Assembly (NCBI GenBank): GCA_963746255.1
Contig: CAVVAJ010000006.1
Coordinates: 1 to 64,000 of the forward strand
Origin: DAOVXM01 sp963746255
GTDB lineage: Bacteria; Chloroflexota; Anaerolineae; Anaerolineales; UBA4823
DNA length: 64,000 nt
Reading direction: 5' to 3'
Part shown: piece by piece, positions 17,551-26,726 of the stretch
How positions within the stretch are numbered: the stretch's first letter is position 1
Layout: each line of letters opens with the position of its first letter
Position numbers and translations under genes: made by a program
Notes under the pieces: generated by a model
What the model was told of the DNA's origin: nothing
What the model saw: only the letters and a program-made list of their open reading frames with translations
Database searches by the model: none

Positions 17551-19050
17551 CTAGCTTAATGATACGCCGCTTATTGACTTCGGAATGACTTCGTAAGCTT
17601 GAATATCATGCACCCTGCCCTTCACGGATATTGACCCTACTAGTTTTGTATCGAACGCATCCACTACTGCAGTAACCGTCGCAGGGCCGATTAGCAACTT
17701 ATTCGGTCGAGCCATTTTTTCAAGACCAGCGGCAACGTTTACTGTATCGCCCAGCACAGCAAATTCGATCCGCTGCTTGGTGTCCACATAGCCTGCAACG
17801 ACATCCCCAGTATTTACGCCAATTCCAATTGTTATATCTTGCCCGATATCTTGGTTAATTACTTCGATTTGATTTAAAAGTTCCAACCCAGCTTTCACCG
17901 CGCGCACTTCGTGTTCGGATGTATCGCCCGTCATTCCAAAGACGGCTAACAATCCATCTCCGCTAAACTTATCAATCATTCCATTGTGTTCAAACACAAT
18001 TTCTGATGCATCTAGATAGTAGCGATAAAGCAGTTCGCCAAACTTCGTGGGGCCTAATCGCTCAGCCAAACCGGTTGAATCAGCGATATCTGCAAATAAC
18101 ACTGTGATTTTATGTTCAGCTAATCCCGGCAGTGTGCTGTCGGCAACAAAACTCTCGAAAACCAATTCTGCTTCTGCCGGGGATACAAATCTTTCTAATA
18201 GCTGCCGGATCCTTTGTTCCTCTCTAACTCGTTCAAGTAATTTCATTCGCTGAATTGTCAATGCGGCTTGATGGCTTATCGCTACCGCGGGTTGTAGATC
18301 AACTTCGTCAAACGGTTTTGCTAGTGGGTCAGTTTTATACATATATATCAACCCAAAAAGCTGATCTCCAGAGATGACTGGCACGCATAGAGCGGATACG
18401 ATGTTAAGCTTAATTACACTTTTACTGAATTGTTCTTCATCAGCGGGTACATCCGGGAGAATGACAGCTGCACGTCTATCAATAGCCATTTGGGCGATTG
18501 ATTTAGGAAACCCCAGTTCTCCCATGCGATCAAAATCCTCTGCCAAAAGGACTTCGCATTTATCAGCCCCCAAAGCGACTTGCACCATTTTCGATACTTC
18601 CTGAAGTGCCGTATCGATATCCATAACCGTGTTCAACTTTGAAGCGACTTCATACATTAACACTGCGTGCTTGTTCAAAGATTCAATTACCAGCTCGCGC
18701 GTCAAGGGCTGGGTACCTTTCGAACGAACAAGGACGGGTTCGATATGCTCATCAGCAATTATTGCGACATCAAATATGTGATCACCAATCCGGATGATAT
18801 CATTGGGCTGAAGCAGACACGGTTTCAAGATGCGCTCTTGATTTACGTACGTGCCATTAGTGCTGTCAAGATCGCGAATAACCAACTGGTCGGAAATTTC
18901 GTCATACTCAAGCGCCGCATGTGTCCGCGAGGCAGATAAATCGTAAATGACAATATCATTATCCTGCTTTCTGCCAATAGTGGCTTTTGCAGATTTAACA
19001 GGATATTCTTTTGGTTTTCCGTCCGTTGACCGCACTAATAGCACCCACAT
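17551..19050 (-). CDS. FHA - GAF - class III cyclase signalling protein
   Basis: A 499-residue protein with three modules. The FHA domain at ~20-95 has phosphothreonine-binding motifs ATIGR, SRTHA and DLDSTNGTYVN. A GAF domain spans ~130-280 (AALCVPVISGDQLFGLIYM). The class III cyclase domain at ~310-490 has metal Asp321 (FADIADST), a second GD (DKFSGDG) with the adenine-selecting Lys kept, and Asn438 (VNVAAG). The transition-state Arg expected at 442 is Gly (GGT at 17725-17727 on the minus strand), a single C-to-G change from CGT. This should greatly weaken catalysis. Cytoplasmic; FHA suggests linkage to Ser/Thr phosphorylation. It is divergent from rph. Confidence 0.85.
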   Translation of the reverse strand: MWVLLVRSTDGKPKEYPVKSAKATIGRKQDNDIVIYDLSASRTHAALEYDEISDQLVIRDLDSTNGTYVNQERILKPCLLQPNDIIRIGDHIFDVAIIADEHIEPVLVRSKGTQPLTRELVIESLNKHAVLMYEVASKLNTVMDIDTALQEVSKMVQVALGADKCEVLLAEDFDRMGELGFPKSIAQMAIDRRAAVILPDVPADEEQFSKSVIKLNIVSALCVPVISGDQLFGLIYMYKTDPLAKPFDEVDLQPAVAISHQAALTIQRMKLLERVREEQRIRQLLERFVSPAEAELVFESFVADSTLPGLAEHKITVLFADIADSTGLAERLGPTKFGELLYRYYLDASEIVFEHNGMIDKFSGDGLLAVFGMTGDTSEHEVRAVKAGLELLNQIEVINQDIGQDITIGIGVNTGDVVAGYVDTKQRIEFAVLGDTVNVAAGLEKMARPNKLLIGPATVTAVVDAFDTKLVGSISVKGRVHDIQAYEVIPKSISGVSLS

Positions 19051-19152
19051 ATGAAATCTCCTATCCGTTCCTTGCCACTCAGTCTATATCAAAATCGTAC
19101 CAAGGTCAAACAAAACATTTTCACTTGCATCACGAAGATATACTTCTTATGC

Positions 19153-19161
19153 TGGTACAAT
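19153..19161 (+). promoter_or_regulatory. Extended -10 promoter for rph
   Basis: TGGTACAAT fits the extended -10 form TGnTANAAT. It lies 48 bases before the rph start in the region divergent from the FHA-cyclase gene. No good -35 box at 17 bases is present, which is usual for extended -10 promoters. Confidence 0.4.
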
Positions 19162-19208
19162 AAATTTTCGAAATTCATGCCGAAAACCCCCAAATTTGAG
19201 GAGGCGAT

Positions 19209-19931
19209 ATGAGAGTAGATGGGAGGAATCCTGACCAACTGCGCCCGGTACTCCTTATACCAGATTTTATCACTTATCCAGAAGGTTCTGTACTTATAGA
19301 ACTTGGCGACACGCGAGTTCTATGCAATGCGTCAATTACCGATGGCGTACCCGCTTGGCTTGAGAAACGGGAACCGAAACAAGGTTGGCTAACGGCAGAA
19401 TACGCATTACTTCCACGCTCAACCACTATACGTACACCTCGTGAGACACAAGGGTTACGCGGCCGGACTCAAGAGATCAAACGATTGATAGGACGAAGTC
19501 TTCGTCCCGCAGTAGACTTTGTCAAACTTGGACACCGTACCTGCATCATAGATTGTGATGTCCTTCAAGCAGATGGTGGTACTCGAACGGCAGCGATTAC
19601 TGGGGGTTATGTGGCTCTGGCATTAGCAATTAGAAAACTCACTCGCACAGGCGAGTTGCCTGAGGGTGTCCTGCAGAATCAGATCGCAGCTGTTAGCGCT
19701 GGATTAGTCGCAGGTGAGCCGCTGCTCGATTTATGCTATGCCGAGGATTCAGTTGCTGACTGCGATATGAATGTTGTGCTTACTGCCTCAGGGCAATATA
19801 TTGAAATTCAAACCAGCGCCGAAGGATCTCCTTTCTCACGCCAAGAATTAAACACCCTATTAGAATACGCATCTATAGGAGTTAGCTCGCTGCTCAACCT
19901 GCAAGATGAGATCATCCAGATGCACAAATAA
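19209..19931 (+). CDS. rph: Ribonuclease PH
   Basis: A 240-residue phosphorolytic 3'-5' exoribonuclease that trims tRNA 3' ends using phosphate. Family signatures are present along the length: MRVDGRNPDQLRPV at the N-terminus, GSVLIELGDTRVLC, WLTAEYALLPRST, RGRTQEIKRLIGRSLR and DCDVLQADGGTRTAAITG. Length matches the family (about 240). GAGGAGG lies 6 bases before the ATG. It has no close operon partner; the next gene starts 188 bases downstream. Confidence 0.95.
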   Translation: MRVDGRNPDQLRPVLLIPDFITYPEGSVLIELGDTRVLCNASITDGVPAWLEKREPKQGWLTAEYALLPRSTTIRTPRETQGLRGRTQEIKRLIGRSLRPAVDFVKLGHRTCIIDCDVLQADGGTRTAAITGGYVALALAIRKLTRTGELPEGVLQNQIAAVSAGLVAGEPLLDLCYAEDSVADCDMNVVLTASGQYIEIQTSAEGSPFSRQELNTLLEYASIGVSSLLNLQDEIIQMHK

Positions 19932-20119
19932 TCCACCCATTCTTATGACAACCAATTAATTTTGCGTAAAAACCCTGTTCTACCAATAATCTTTATCTCC
20001 CCCAACCCTAAATTTAACTGAAATTATCCTCATACATGCCGATAACATGAATGGTTTGTAGCTCGGTTTAACCGTGCCGGATCCTTTTCACAAAATTTTG
20101 CAGGTATATGGAGTACTGA

Positions 20120-21418
20120 ATGGATGAAAAAGTAGTTGATAACATGACCATGAAACAACTCTTGGTAGAACCTACTTCTTTAGATGATTTGCTCATCCCC
20201 CAGAGCATAGTGATCGATATCTTATTACGACTGCTTTTTAATGAAGGGAATGTATCATTAAGCCGCTTTGTAGAAGTGATGAAACTTCCGAGCAGGATTA
20301 TCGATGATCTGCTTCTATGGATGCAGCAAGAGCACCTTGTCGAGGTATCAAAAGCCAATGGCCAGATTGGACGGATCGGTTATGTATACACCCAGACAGA
20401 TGCTGGTAAACAGCGTGCTCGAGATGCATTTGAGCGAAGTTTATATGTAGGTCCGGTGCCTGTATCTATTCCGTTCTACAATCGGGGTGTCGAACTGCAA
20501 GCCCAGCGGGATAAGAGAGTTAACTCCCATAAAGTGCAGGCATCGCTTAGCTCCCTTGTTCTCCCAGATGATTTCCATCGCCGTATCGGACCGGCGATAA
20601 ACTCAAGCACATCACTGTTCCTTTATGGTCCACCTGGAAATGGAAAAACAACGATCGCTGAGATTATTGGTCGACTTATTGGTGGGACTGATCCAGTTTG
20701 GATACCTTACTCAGTCACTGCGGGTGGTCATATCATCCAGATTCACGACCGGTTGATCCATAGACAATTACCGCTGGAAGGGAATCGTCACCCGGATTAT
20801 GGCCGTATCGATCAACGCTGGGGATACTTTTCCCGACCTTCAGTGATGGTCGGCGGCGAATTAAAAATGCCTTCGCTTGATTTGTTGTACGATCCAGTCG
20901 CTAAAATCTACGAGGCATCTCTACAAATGAAAGCCAATTGTGGCATGTTCTTGTTGGATGATTTTGGCCGCCAGCAAGTACGCCCGATGGATCTACTCAA
21001 TCGCTGGATTGTGCCCTTAGAAAGTGAAGTCGACTTTTTGAGATTGAGCAGCGGTCAAACTGTAGTTGTGCCATTTAAGATGCTTATCGTGTTCAGTACT
21101 AACCTGGATCCGCTTGAATTAGTTGACGATGCTTTCTTACGTCGCATCCATGTCAAGGTGCACGTCGAGCCACCAACTGAGCAAATCTTTTACCAGATAT
21201 TTATGCGGGCCTGCAATGAATATAAGCTATCTTTCGACAAAGCCTCGTTTGTATATCTGCTCCAAAATTGGTACCATAAAACTGAGCGCCCGCTGCAAGC
21301 CGTCCATCCACGCGACCTGATCCAGACAATTATCGCGTTGTGTGAGTACGAAGAGACCCCACCTAAACTAACACCTGAACTTATTGATGCGGCATGTAAA
21401 AGTTATTTCGTTGATTGA
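20120..21418 (+). CDS. AAA-family ATPase with N-terminal winged-helix-like region
   Basis: A 432-residue protein. Residues ~15-95 look like a small helical winged-helix domain (VDILLRLLFNEG, LSRFVEVMKLPSRIIDDLL). The AAA core has Walker A GPPGNGKTTI at ~169, Walker B MFLLDDFGRQQ at ~276, sensor-1 VFSTNLDP and an arginine-finger-like AFLRRI. The insert between Walker A and B (PVWIPYSVTAGGHIIQIHD) has no function I recognise. Remodelling ATPases of this kind are widespread in Chloroflexota and Cyanobacteria; the client is unknown. GGAG sits before the ATG and a terminator follows, so it is probably monocistronic. Confidence 0.75.
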   Translation: MDEKVVDNMTMKQLLVEPTSLDDLLIPQSIVIDILLRLLFNEGNVSLSRFVEVMKLPSRIIDDLLLWMQQEHLVEVSKANGQIGRIGYVYTQTDAGKQRARDAFERSLYVGPVPVSIPFYNRGVELQAQRDKRVNSHKVQASLSSLVLPDDFHRRIGPAINSSTSLFLYGPPGNGKTTIAEIIGRLIGGTDPVWIPYSVTAGGHIIQIHDRLIHRQLPLEGNRHPDYGRIDQRWGYFSRPSVMVGGELKMPSLDLLYDPVAKIYEASLQMKANCGMFLLDDFGRQQVRPMDLLNRWIVPLESEVDFLRLSSGQTVVVPFKMLIVFSTNLDPLELVDDAFLRRIHVKVHVEPPTEQIFYQIFMRACNEYKLSFDKASFVYLLQNWYHKTERPLQAVHPRDLIQTIIALCEYEETPPKLTPELIDAACKSYFVD

Positions 21419-21487
21419 TTGAGGGGATATCTTTGTATCAGATTATTCCCCAATTAAGAATATACATTTAACCCACGAAATTATGCT

Positions 21488-21534
21488 AAACTGAGAAGTG
21501 ACGTTCAATTCACTGCTCAGTTTTTATTATTTTG
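21488..21534 (+). terminator. Rho-independent terminator of the AAA ATPase gene
   Basis: AAACTGAG/CTCAGTTT outer arms and AGTGA/TCACT inner arms form a stem of about 14 pairs with one internal mismatch. The T-rich run TTTTTATTATTTT follows. It lies 70 bases after the ATPase stop and before mgsA. Confidence 0.75.
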
Positions 21535-21567
21535 CCAAGTAGTAATTAGCTGACTTCGGATAGTAAC

Positions 21568-22008
21568 ATGGCCCAGACTATATCCACCCCGCCTGAGAAG
21601 AAAATCGCTTTGATTGCGCATGATGCGCGAAAAGCTGACCTTTTAGAATGGGTTTGCTTCAACCAAAAGGTCTTAGCTCAGCACACGCTTCATGCCACCG
21701 GGACAACAGGTACTTTGATCATGGAAGAGACTGACTTAATAATTAACCTGGCAAAGAGCGGCCCCATGGGGGGTGACCAGCAAATTGGTGCTAAGATTGC
21801 TGATGGGGATATCGATTTCTTAATATTTTTCTGGGACCCTCTCGAACCCCAACCACATGATCCTGACATAAAAGCACTGCTGCGACTGGCAGTCCTCTAT
21901 AATCTACCTACAGCTAGCAATCGCGCCACCGCCGATTTTTTGATCTCCTCGCCATTTATGGGACAGGTTTATGAACGCATTATCCCGGATTATCTAGGGC
22001 GATTATAA
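21568..22008 (+). CDS. mgsA: Methylglyoxal synthase
   Basis: A 146-residue enzyme converting dihydroxyacetone phosphate to methylglyoxal and phosphate, a bypass of lower glycolysis. Signatures: IALIAHDARKADLLEW, the phosphate-binding ATGTTGTL, KSGPMGGDQQIGAKIADG with the catalytic Asp (GDID), and FFWDPLEPQPHDPDIKALLR. Length is typical. Aldo-keto reductases such as the one directly downstream can detoxify methylglyoxal, so a functional link is plausible. Confidence 0.95.
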   Translation: MAQTISTPPEKKIALIAHDARKADLLEWVCFNQKVLAQHTLHATGTTGTLIMEETDLIINLAKSGPMGGDQQIGAKIADGDIDFLIFFWDPLEPQPHDPDIKALLRLAVLYNLPTASNRATADFLISSPFMGQVYERIIPDYLGRL

Positions 22009-22054
22009 AGAGTTATCTGACTATGTCGATTAATTACAAAAAAAGGTTGATTAT

Positions 22055-23026
22055 ATGTACTACACTAATCTAGGCAGAACAGGTCTGAAGGTCAGCCGCT
22101 TATGTTTGGGAACAATGAATTTCGGCCCCTTCACCGAAGAAGCCGACAGCCAACTGATCATGGACGCGGCCCTAGACCGGGGTATCAATTTCTTTGATAC
22201 TGCCAATGTCTATGGCTGGAAAACTGGTTTCGGTGTTACTGAGTCGATCATTGGACGCTGGTTTGCACAAGGAGATGGTCGACGGGAAAAAGTGATCATT
22301 GCATCGAAAGTATATGGCCGGATGGGAGATTGGCCAAATGAACGCTGCCTCAGCGCATATCACATCCGCAAGGCTTGTGAGGATAGTTTACGGCGTCTGC
22401 AGACTGATCATATCGACCTGTACCAAATGCATCACATCGACCGGGATACTTCCTGGGAAGAGATCTGGCAAGCGATGGAAACCCTTGTGCAGCAAGGAAA
22501 AGTTCTATACGTTGGCAGCAGCAATTTTGCAGGATTTCATATCGCCCAAGCGCAATGTTCAGCAGGTCACCGCAATTTTCTTGGTCTGGTATCTGAGCAA
22601 AGTTTATACAACTTAAGTGCTCGCACGGTTGAATTGGAAGTCATCCCAGCATGCCAAGAATTTGGACTCGGTTTGATCCCATGGAGCCCGTTAGCAGGCG
22701 GGCTGCTGGCAGGTGCCAAGAAGAAATCAGAAGGTGGTCGACGGGCAGGCGAGCGAATATCTGATGCGATAGAAAAATATCAACACCAGCTCGAAGATTA
22801 TGAAAACTTATGCGCGATTCTGGGATATGCACCAGCTCAAATTGCGCTTGCCTGGCTGCTCCATAATCCAGCAGTCACTGCCCCAATAATCGGGCCGCGC
22901 AATTTGGATCAACTAAGCGGGGCTATGCAATCATTAGATATAGAACTTGACGCAGAAACGTTGAAAAAGCTTGATCAAATCTGGCCTGGCCCAGGTGGGC
23001 AAGCCCCTGAAGCGTATGCTTGGTAA
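22055..23026 (+). CDS. Aldo/keto reductase
   Basis: A 323-residue NADPH-dependent aldo/keto reductase. Catalytic Asp and Tyr are in FFDTANVYGWKTGFG, Lys in VIIASKVYG, and His in YQMHHIDRDT. The C-terminal APIIGPRNLDQLSGA stretch binds the cofactor. It begins 47 bases after mgsA on the same strand, making a reduction of methylglyoxal or related aldehydes a reasonable but unproven role. It belongs to a different subgroup from the copies at 14670 and 47954. Confidence 0.88.
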   Translation: MYYTNLGRTGLKVSRLCLGTMNFGPFTEEADSQLIMDAALDRGINFFDTANVYGWKTGFGVTESIIGRWFAQGDGRREKVIIASKVYGRMGDWPNERCLSAYHIRKACEDSLRRLQTDHIDLYQMHHIDRDTSWEEIWQAMETLVQQGKVLYVGSSNFAGFHIAQAQCSAGHRNFLGLVSEQSLYNLSARTVELEVIPACQEFGLGLIPWSPLAGGLLAGAKKKSEGGRRAGERISDAIEKYQHQLEDYENLCAILGYAPAQIALAWLLHNPAVTAPIIGPRNLDQLSGAMQSLDIELDAETLKKLDQIWPGPGGQAPEAYAW

Positions 23027-23059
23027 GTTAAAGAATTCAATTGTTTATGAGGTAGAAAT

Positions 23060-24034
23060 ATGAGCACACACGAACTGCTGTACCTATCCAAGCGAAATGT
23101 TGAAACGATCGATCTGCCTATGTTGGAAATTATTGAAGCATTAGAAGTGATGTTCAAGGAGAAGGGACAAGGGCAAGTAGAGATGCCGCCAAAACCTGGC
23201 ATTCACACACGTCCGGATGCATTTATCCATGCAATGCCTGCTTACATTCCGAAGCTGGAATCGGCTGGAATCAAATGGGTCTCTGGCTACCCGGATAACC
23301 AATCAAAAGGGCTGCCGTACATCAGCGGGCTGCTGATCTTAAACGATCCGGATACTGGTCTCCCGTTGGCGGTTATGGATGCCAGCTGGATTACGGCAAT
23401 GCGTACGGGAGCGGCAACCGCGGTCGCAGCCAAGTACCTAGCTCGACCGGAGAGCAACTCCATTGGTATGATCGCATGTGGAGTTCAAGGCCGCAGCAAC
23501 CTAGAAGCACTTGCGTGTATTTTCAAGATAGATACAGTCAAGGCATTCGATATTTACCCGGAGGTTGCAGAGAAATATGCGGCAGAAATGCAAGCAAAGC
23601 TTGGAACACCCATCGAGGTGGTTTCGTCAGCCGAAGCTGCGGTACGCGATATGGATATAGTCGTCACCAGCGGACCGATACTCAAATCTCCCAACCCGGT
23701 TATCCCAGCCGGTTGGCTCAAGCCAGGAGGGTTTGCCAGCCCGGTTGATTTTGATTCTTACTGGCAAGGCTCTGCGCTTGCACAGGCCGATAAACTTGCC
23801 ACCGATGACCGCCCGCAGATGGAGTACTATCGCCAGGAAGGCTATTTCAAATCAACCCCACTGCCGTACGCCGACCTGGGGGAGATCATCGCGGGGAAAA
23901 TGCCCGGGCGGGAGAGCGATGAAGAGCGCACTATCAGCATCAATCTCGGTTTGGCACTTGATGACATGGCGACTGCCATATTGATCTACAAACGTGCACT
24001 GGCTATGGGCGTCGGTCTAAAACTACCGTTATGA
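23060..24034 (+). CDS. Ornithine cyclodeaminase / mu-crystallin family protein
   Basis: A 324-residue NAD(P)-binding protein. Family blocks: ESAGIKWVSGYPDN with the substrate-binding Lys, SGLLILNDPDTGLPLAVMD, WITAMRTGAATAVAAKYLAR, and the nucleotide-binding region IGMIACGVQGRSNLEAL. Members are ornithine cyclodeaminases, alanine dehydrogenases or ketimine reductases; the sequence does not separate these. It follows the aldo/keto reductase by 33 bases. The start has GAGGTAG upstream of the ATG. Confidence 0.85.
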   Translation: MSTHELLYLSKRNVETIDLPMLEIIEALEVMFKEKGQGQVEMPPKPGIHTRPDAFIHAMPAYIPKLESAGIKWVSGYPDNQSKGLPYISGLLILNDPDTGLPLAVMDASWITAMRTGAATAVAAKYLARPESNSIGMIACGVQGRSNLEALACIFKIDTVKAFDIYPEVAEKYAAEMQAKLGTPIEVVSSAEAAVRDMDIVVTSGPILKSPNPVIPAGWLKPGGFASPVDFDSYWQGSALAQADKLATDDRPQMEYYRQEGYFKSTPLPYADLGEIIAGKMPGRESDEERTISINLGLALDDMATAILIYKRALAMGVGLKLPL

Positions 24035-24060
24035 AGTAAGACATTTTCTTGATATTCTTC

Positions 24061-25509
24061 ATGATAGAAGCCTTCTGCCGCAAAGCAATTTCGGGGTTGA
24101 CCAGGTTGTTTGCTGTTACATCCTTTTGTATCAGTGTATGCCTGATCCCAGGTGACACACTCGCAGCCGAAGATATTTCCATTAATTTGGTTTCAATCAG
24201 TAGCGACGGTGGTAATAACGCTAATGGCGGTTCCCATGCTCCGGCTGTCTCTGCGAATGGGCGCTTTGTCGTTTTCCTGTCTGAAGCCTCCAATCTCGTT
24301 TCAGATGATGATAATGGGCTCTTGGATGTATTTGTTCATGATATATGGTTCCGCACTACCACTCTCGTTTCCCAAAACTATGAAAGTGGACCAACCAATG
24401 GTGAACCATCACGCCCATCCATATCAGCTAACGGGGATTACATCGTGTATTCTTCTGATGCTTCAAATATTGTCCCTAACGACGATAATGAGGCTTCGGA
24501 TGTCTTCCTCTATAATCGTCAAATTGGAGAAACAGAATTGATTTCAGTGAATTCTCATGGAGAGCCGGGAAATAAGAACTCTTTTACCCGGCGGCCTTCC
24601 GTATCAGAGAATGGCCGCTTTGTTGTCTTTTTCTCTAATTCTACGAATTTGGCACCTGGATATAATATCGAAGATGACCCAGAGACTAATCATGTCTATT
24701 TGCGTGATCGCTTGTCAGGTACAACAACATTGATCTCAAAAAACGCTGACGACGAAATTGGGGATGGCAATTCTGAATATCCGACGATTTCCGCTGATGG
24801 TAGTACGATCGCATTTCATTCTTTTGCCCAAAATTTGATTGTCGATGATCTAAAAGATAATAATGAAACTTCTGATGTGTTCCTTTACAATGTCGCCGCT
24901 GAAACACTTACCCGGATCTCAAACACACCAGACGGATGGGCAGGTAACGACGCTTCTGATTTGGTTGCTCTGTCAGCTGACGGTAGGAGAGTCGCCTTCA
25001 TCTCCCTTGCAGATGACTTATTGATGCAACCGGAAGATGACAACAATGATACATCCGATGTATTCACTTATTCAGTTGCGGACCAAATCATCCGGCGCGT
25101 CTCGGTTAGTTCGTTAGGAGAAGAAGGCAATGCGGTATCAGACAATCCTTCGCTTTCTGAGTCTGGCCGTTATGTGGCCTTTTACTCATTCGCCGATAAC
25201 CTAATTGCAAATGATGAAAACGAATGCACAGATGATACAAATAAGAAACGCTCGTGCACCGATGTGTTCCGCCATGACACAGAGACAGGCGAAACGATTC
25301 GCGTATCTGTAAGTGCTTTAGGCGAGGAGGGGAATAATGATTCTTCGTGCTCAGGCATTACCTCAGACGGGCAAGCCATCGTTTTCTACTCCTTTGCCAC
25401 CAATCTTGTAATTGATGATGAAAACAATATATCCGATGTTTTTGTATACAGTCTGAAACCATTAGTTAGGCGTTATTATTTCCCCCTGATGTATCAAAAT
25501 GACCGCTAA
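24061..25509 (+). CDS. Secreted beta-propeller protein (TolB/PD40-like repeats)
   Basis: A 482-residue exported protein starting MIEAFCRK with an N-terminal hydrophobic segment ending near TLAAEDI. I prefer this ATG over a TTG 12 bases upstream. About seven repeats follow, each with a core like PSISANGDYIVYSSDASN and a loop such as NDDNEASDVFLYN, DDENNISDVF or DDNNDTSDVF. The pattern is that of PD40/WD40-like propellers. The acidic D-x-D-N loops preceding each SDVF could bind calcium, which is inference. The C-terminus ends with a short hydrophobic YYFPLMY stretch. No enzyme motif; likely a cell-surface or binding protein. Confidence 0.75.
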   Translation: MIEAFCRKAISGLTRLFAVTSFCISVCLIPGDTLAAEDISINLVSISSDGGNNANGGSHAPAVSANGRFVVFLSEASNLVSDDDNGLLDVFVHDIWFRTTTLVSQNYESGPTNGEPSRPSISANGDYIVYSSDASNIVPNDDNEASDVFLYNRQIGETELISVNSHGEPGNKNSFTRRPSVSENGRFVVFFSNSTNLAPGYNIEDDPETNHVYLRDRLSGTTTLISKNADDEIGDGNSEYPTISADGSTIAFHSFAQNLIVDDLKDNNETSDVFLYNVAAETLTRISNTPDGWAGNDASDLVALSADGRRVAFISLADDLLMQPEDDNNDTSDVFTYSVADQIIRRVSVSSLGEEGNAVSDNPSLSESGRYVAFYSFADNLIANDENECTDDTNKKRSCTDVFRHDTETGETIRVSVSALGEEGNNDSSCSGITSDGQAIVFYSFATNLVIDDENNISDVFVYSLKPLVRRYYFPLMYQNDR

Positions 25510-25672
25510 CTCTGGCAGCTACAACTGCTCTATAAATATTCCCAAACAAGCGCAAAATGAATATTAACAACACAAATCTTCATGCAGAGAAATTATTGGA
25601 TGATGTGTTCATATTATATGAATTCTGCCGATAATAATGATATCAAATTTTCATTTAAGGCCAGAGGCAGCT

Positions 25673-26476
25673 ATGAACACTTGTATACCCAAACTAAAAT
25701 CCGACCTCTTTCTAGTTTCTCCCGTCCATGATACCGAATTAATCATTCCATCCGGGACAATTTTACCTGCGAATTGGCATGCGGATATCCAAATTACCAA
25801 CAACCTACCTAGTTGGGAATTGAAAATAGTCTTTTCTGATAGCATTCCCGGTATTCCAGGTAGAGCATCATGTGCTTGGAAAGTTGCGAATGCAAATACT
25901 TTCCCTGGCCAAGATGGAATCATACACATCGAACTAGCCGTCGACTATGATGGCTGGATTTCCCTGCTTGTATTTTGTGCTGATCGGCAGCTATTTTCCG
26001 CGTTATCCAATGGGAAGATGCCCCAGGCCCCCATCGAAGTTTCAGAAGAGATATCTTCGCTATCTTCTCGCAGTGACGTCCGGGATTTTGATCCAATACT
26101 AACTCAACCGTCAAAAACAAGCGGCGGTTTCAAAGGATCGTCGGGGAAATCCACCATCAGTGATCTGGAACCTTATCCCGGCAATTTTGAGGTACCACAA
26201 CAAAATCCTATGAAAAAGAAGCAATCCACCTTTGCAGCTCGGATACGCGTGGAATTAGCTAAAAATGATACCTTTACAACAGATGATCCCCCGCCAATCC
26301 TTAATCGTATCCTATCCAAGTCTTCGACAAGCGGTATTCAGCATACATCGAGTTCCTTACCGCTTGCAGACAGCGGACCTTTATCGACGCAGGCTCAAAC
26401 TCGCTGCGTTGAATGTGACGCGGTTATGCCCCCTGATGCAGAAGCCTGTCCTTGGTGCAGTGTCTCGGTTCGGTAA
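25673..26476 (+). CDS. Hypothetical protein with C-terminal zinc ribbon
   Basis: A 267-residue protein not recognised as a family. The N-terminal ~110 residues look like a beta-rich domain (DTELIIPSGTILPANWHADIQI). A polar, Ser-rich linker of about 130 residues follows, then a zinc-ribbon tail RCVECDAVMPPDAEACPWC with two CxxC pairs. GAGG five bases before the ATG at 25673 supports this start over an ATG at 25637 with no such site. No membrane segment. Zinc ribbons of this type often mediate protein or nucleic-acid contacts. Confidence 0.6.
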   Translation: MNTCIPKLKSDLFLVSPVHDTELIIPSGTILPANWHADIQITNNLPSWELKIVFSDSIPGIPGRASCAWKVANANTFPGQDGIIHIELAVDYDGWISLLVFCADRQLFSALSNGKMPQAPIEVSEEISSLSSRSDVRDFDPILTQPSKTSGGFKGSSGKSTISDLEPYPGNFEVPQQNPMKKKQSTFAARIRVELAKNDTFTTDDPPPILNRILSKSSTSGIQHTSSSLPLADSGPLSTQAQTRCVECDAVMPPDAEACPWCSVSVR

Positions 26477-26550
26477 CTCGTACCTGCTAGAATAATTGCC
26501 TGGGGTGTAATATTTGAGTACTTGGATAAGGGATAAAGGTTTGTGTTATA

Positions 26551-26563
26551 TGGCTATGCGCAT
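26551..26563 (+). repeat. Dispersed 13-base repeat TGGCTATGCGCAT, copy 2
   Basis: Identical to 17473-17485 and 49720-49732. This copy sits in the 250-base gap between the zinc-ribbon gene and the cysteine-synthase-like gene, preceded by GTTTGTGTTATA, which closely resembles the flank of copy 1. Confidence 0.6.
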
Positions 26564-26726
26564 AATAGTTATTCTCTGCGCTAGCCATTTTGTTTAACTC
26601 TCCTGGTTCAAACACTGGGTAAATATATTCCTCTACATTACCCGGGGCATATTCGCAAATTTAGAATTTCAATCCCCACTTCTCAGATTAAAATATATCA
26701 ACAGGCATATTTCTAGGAGCAATCAA

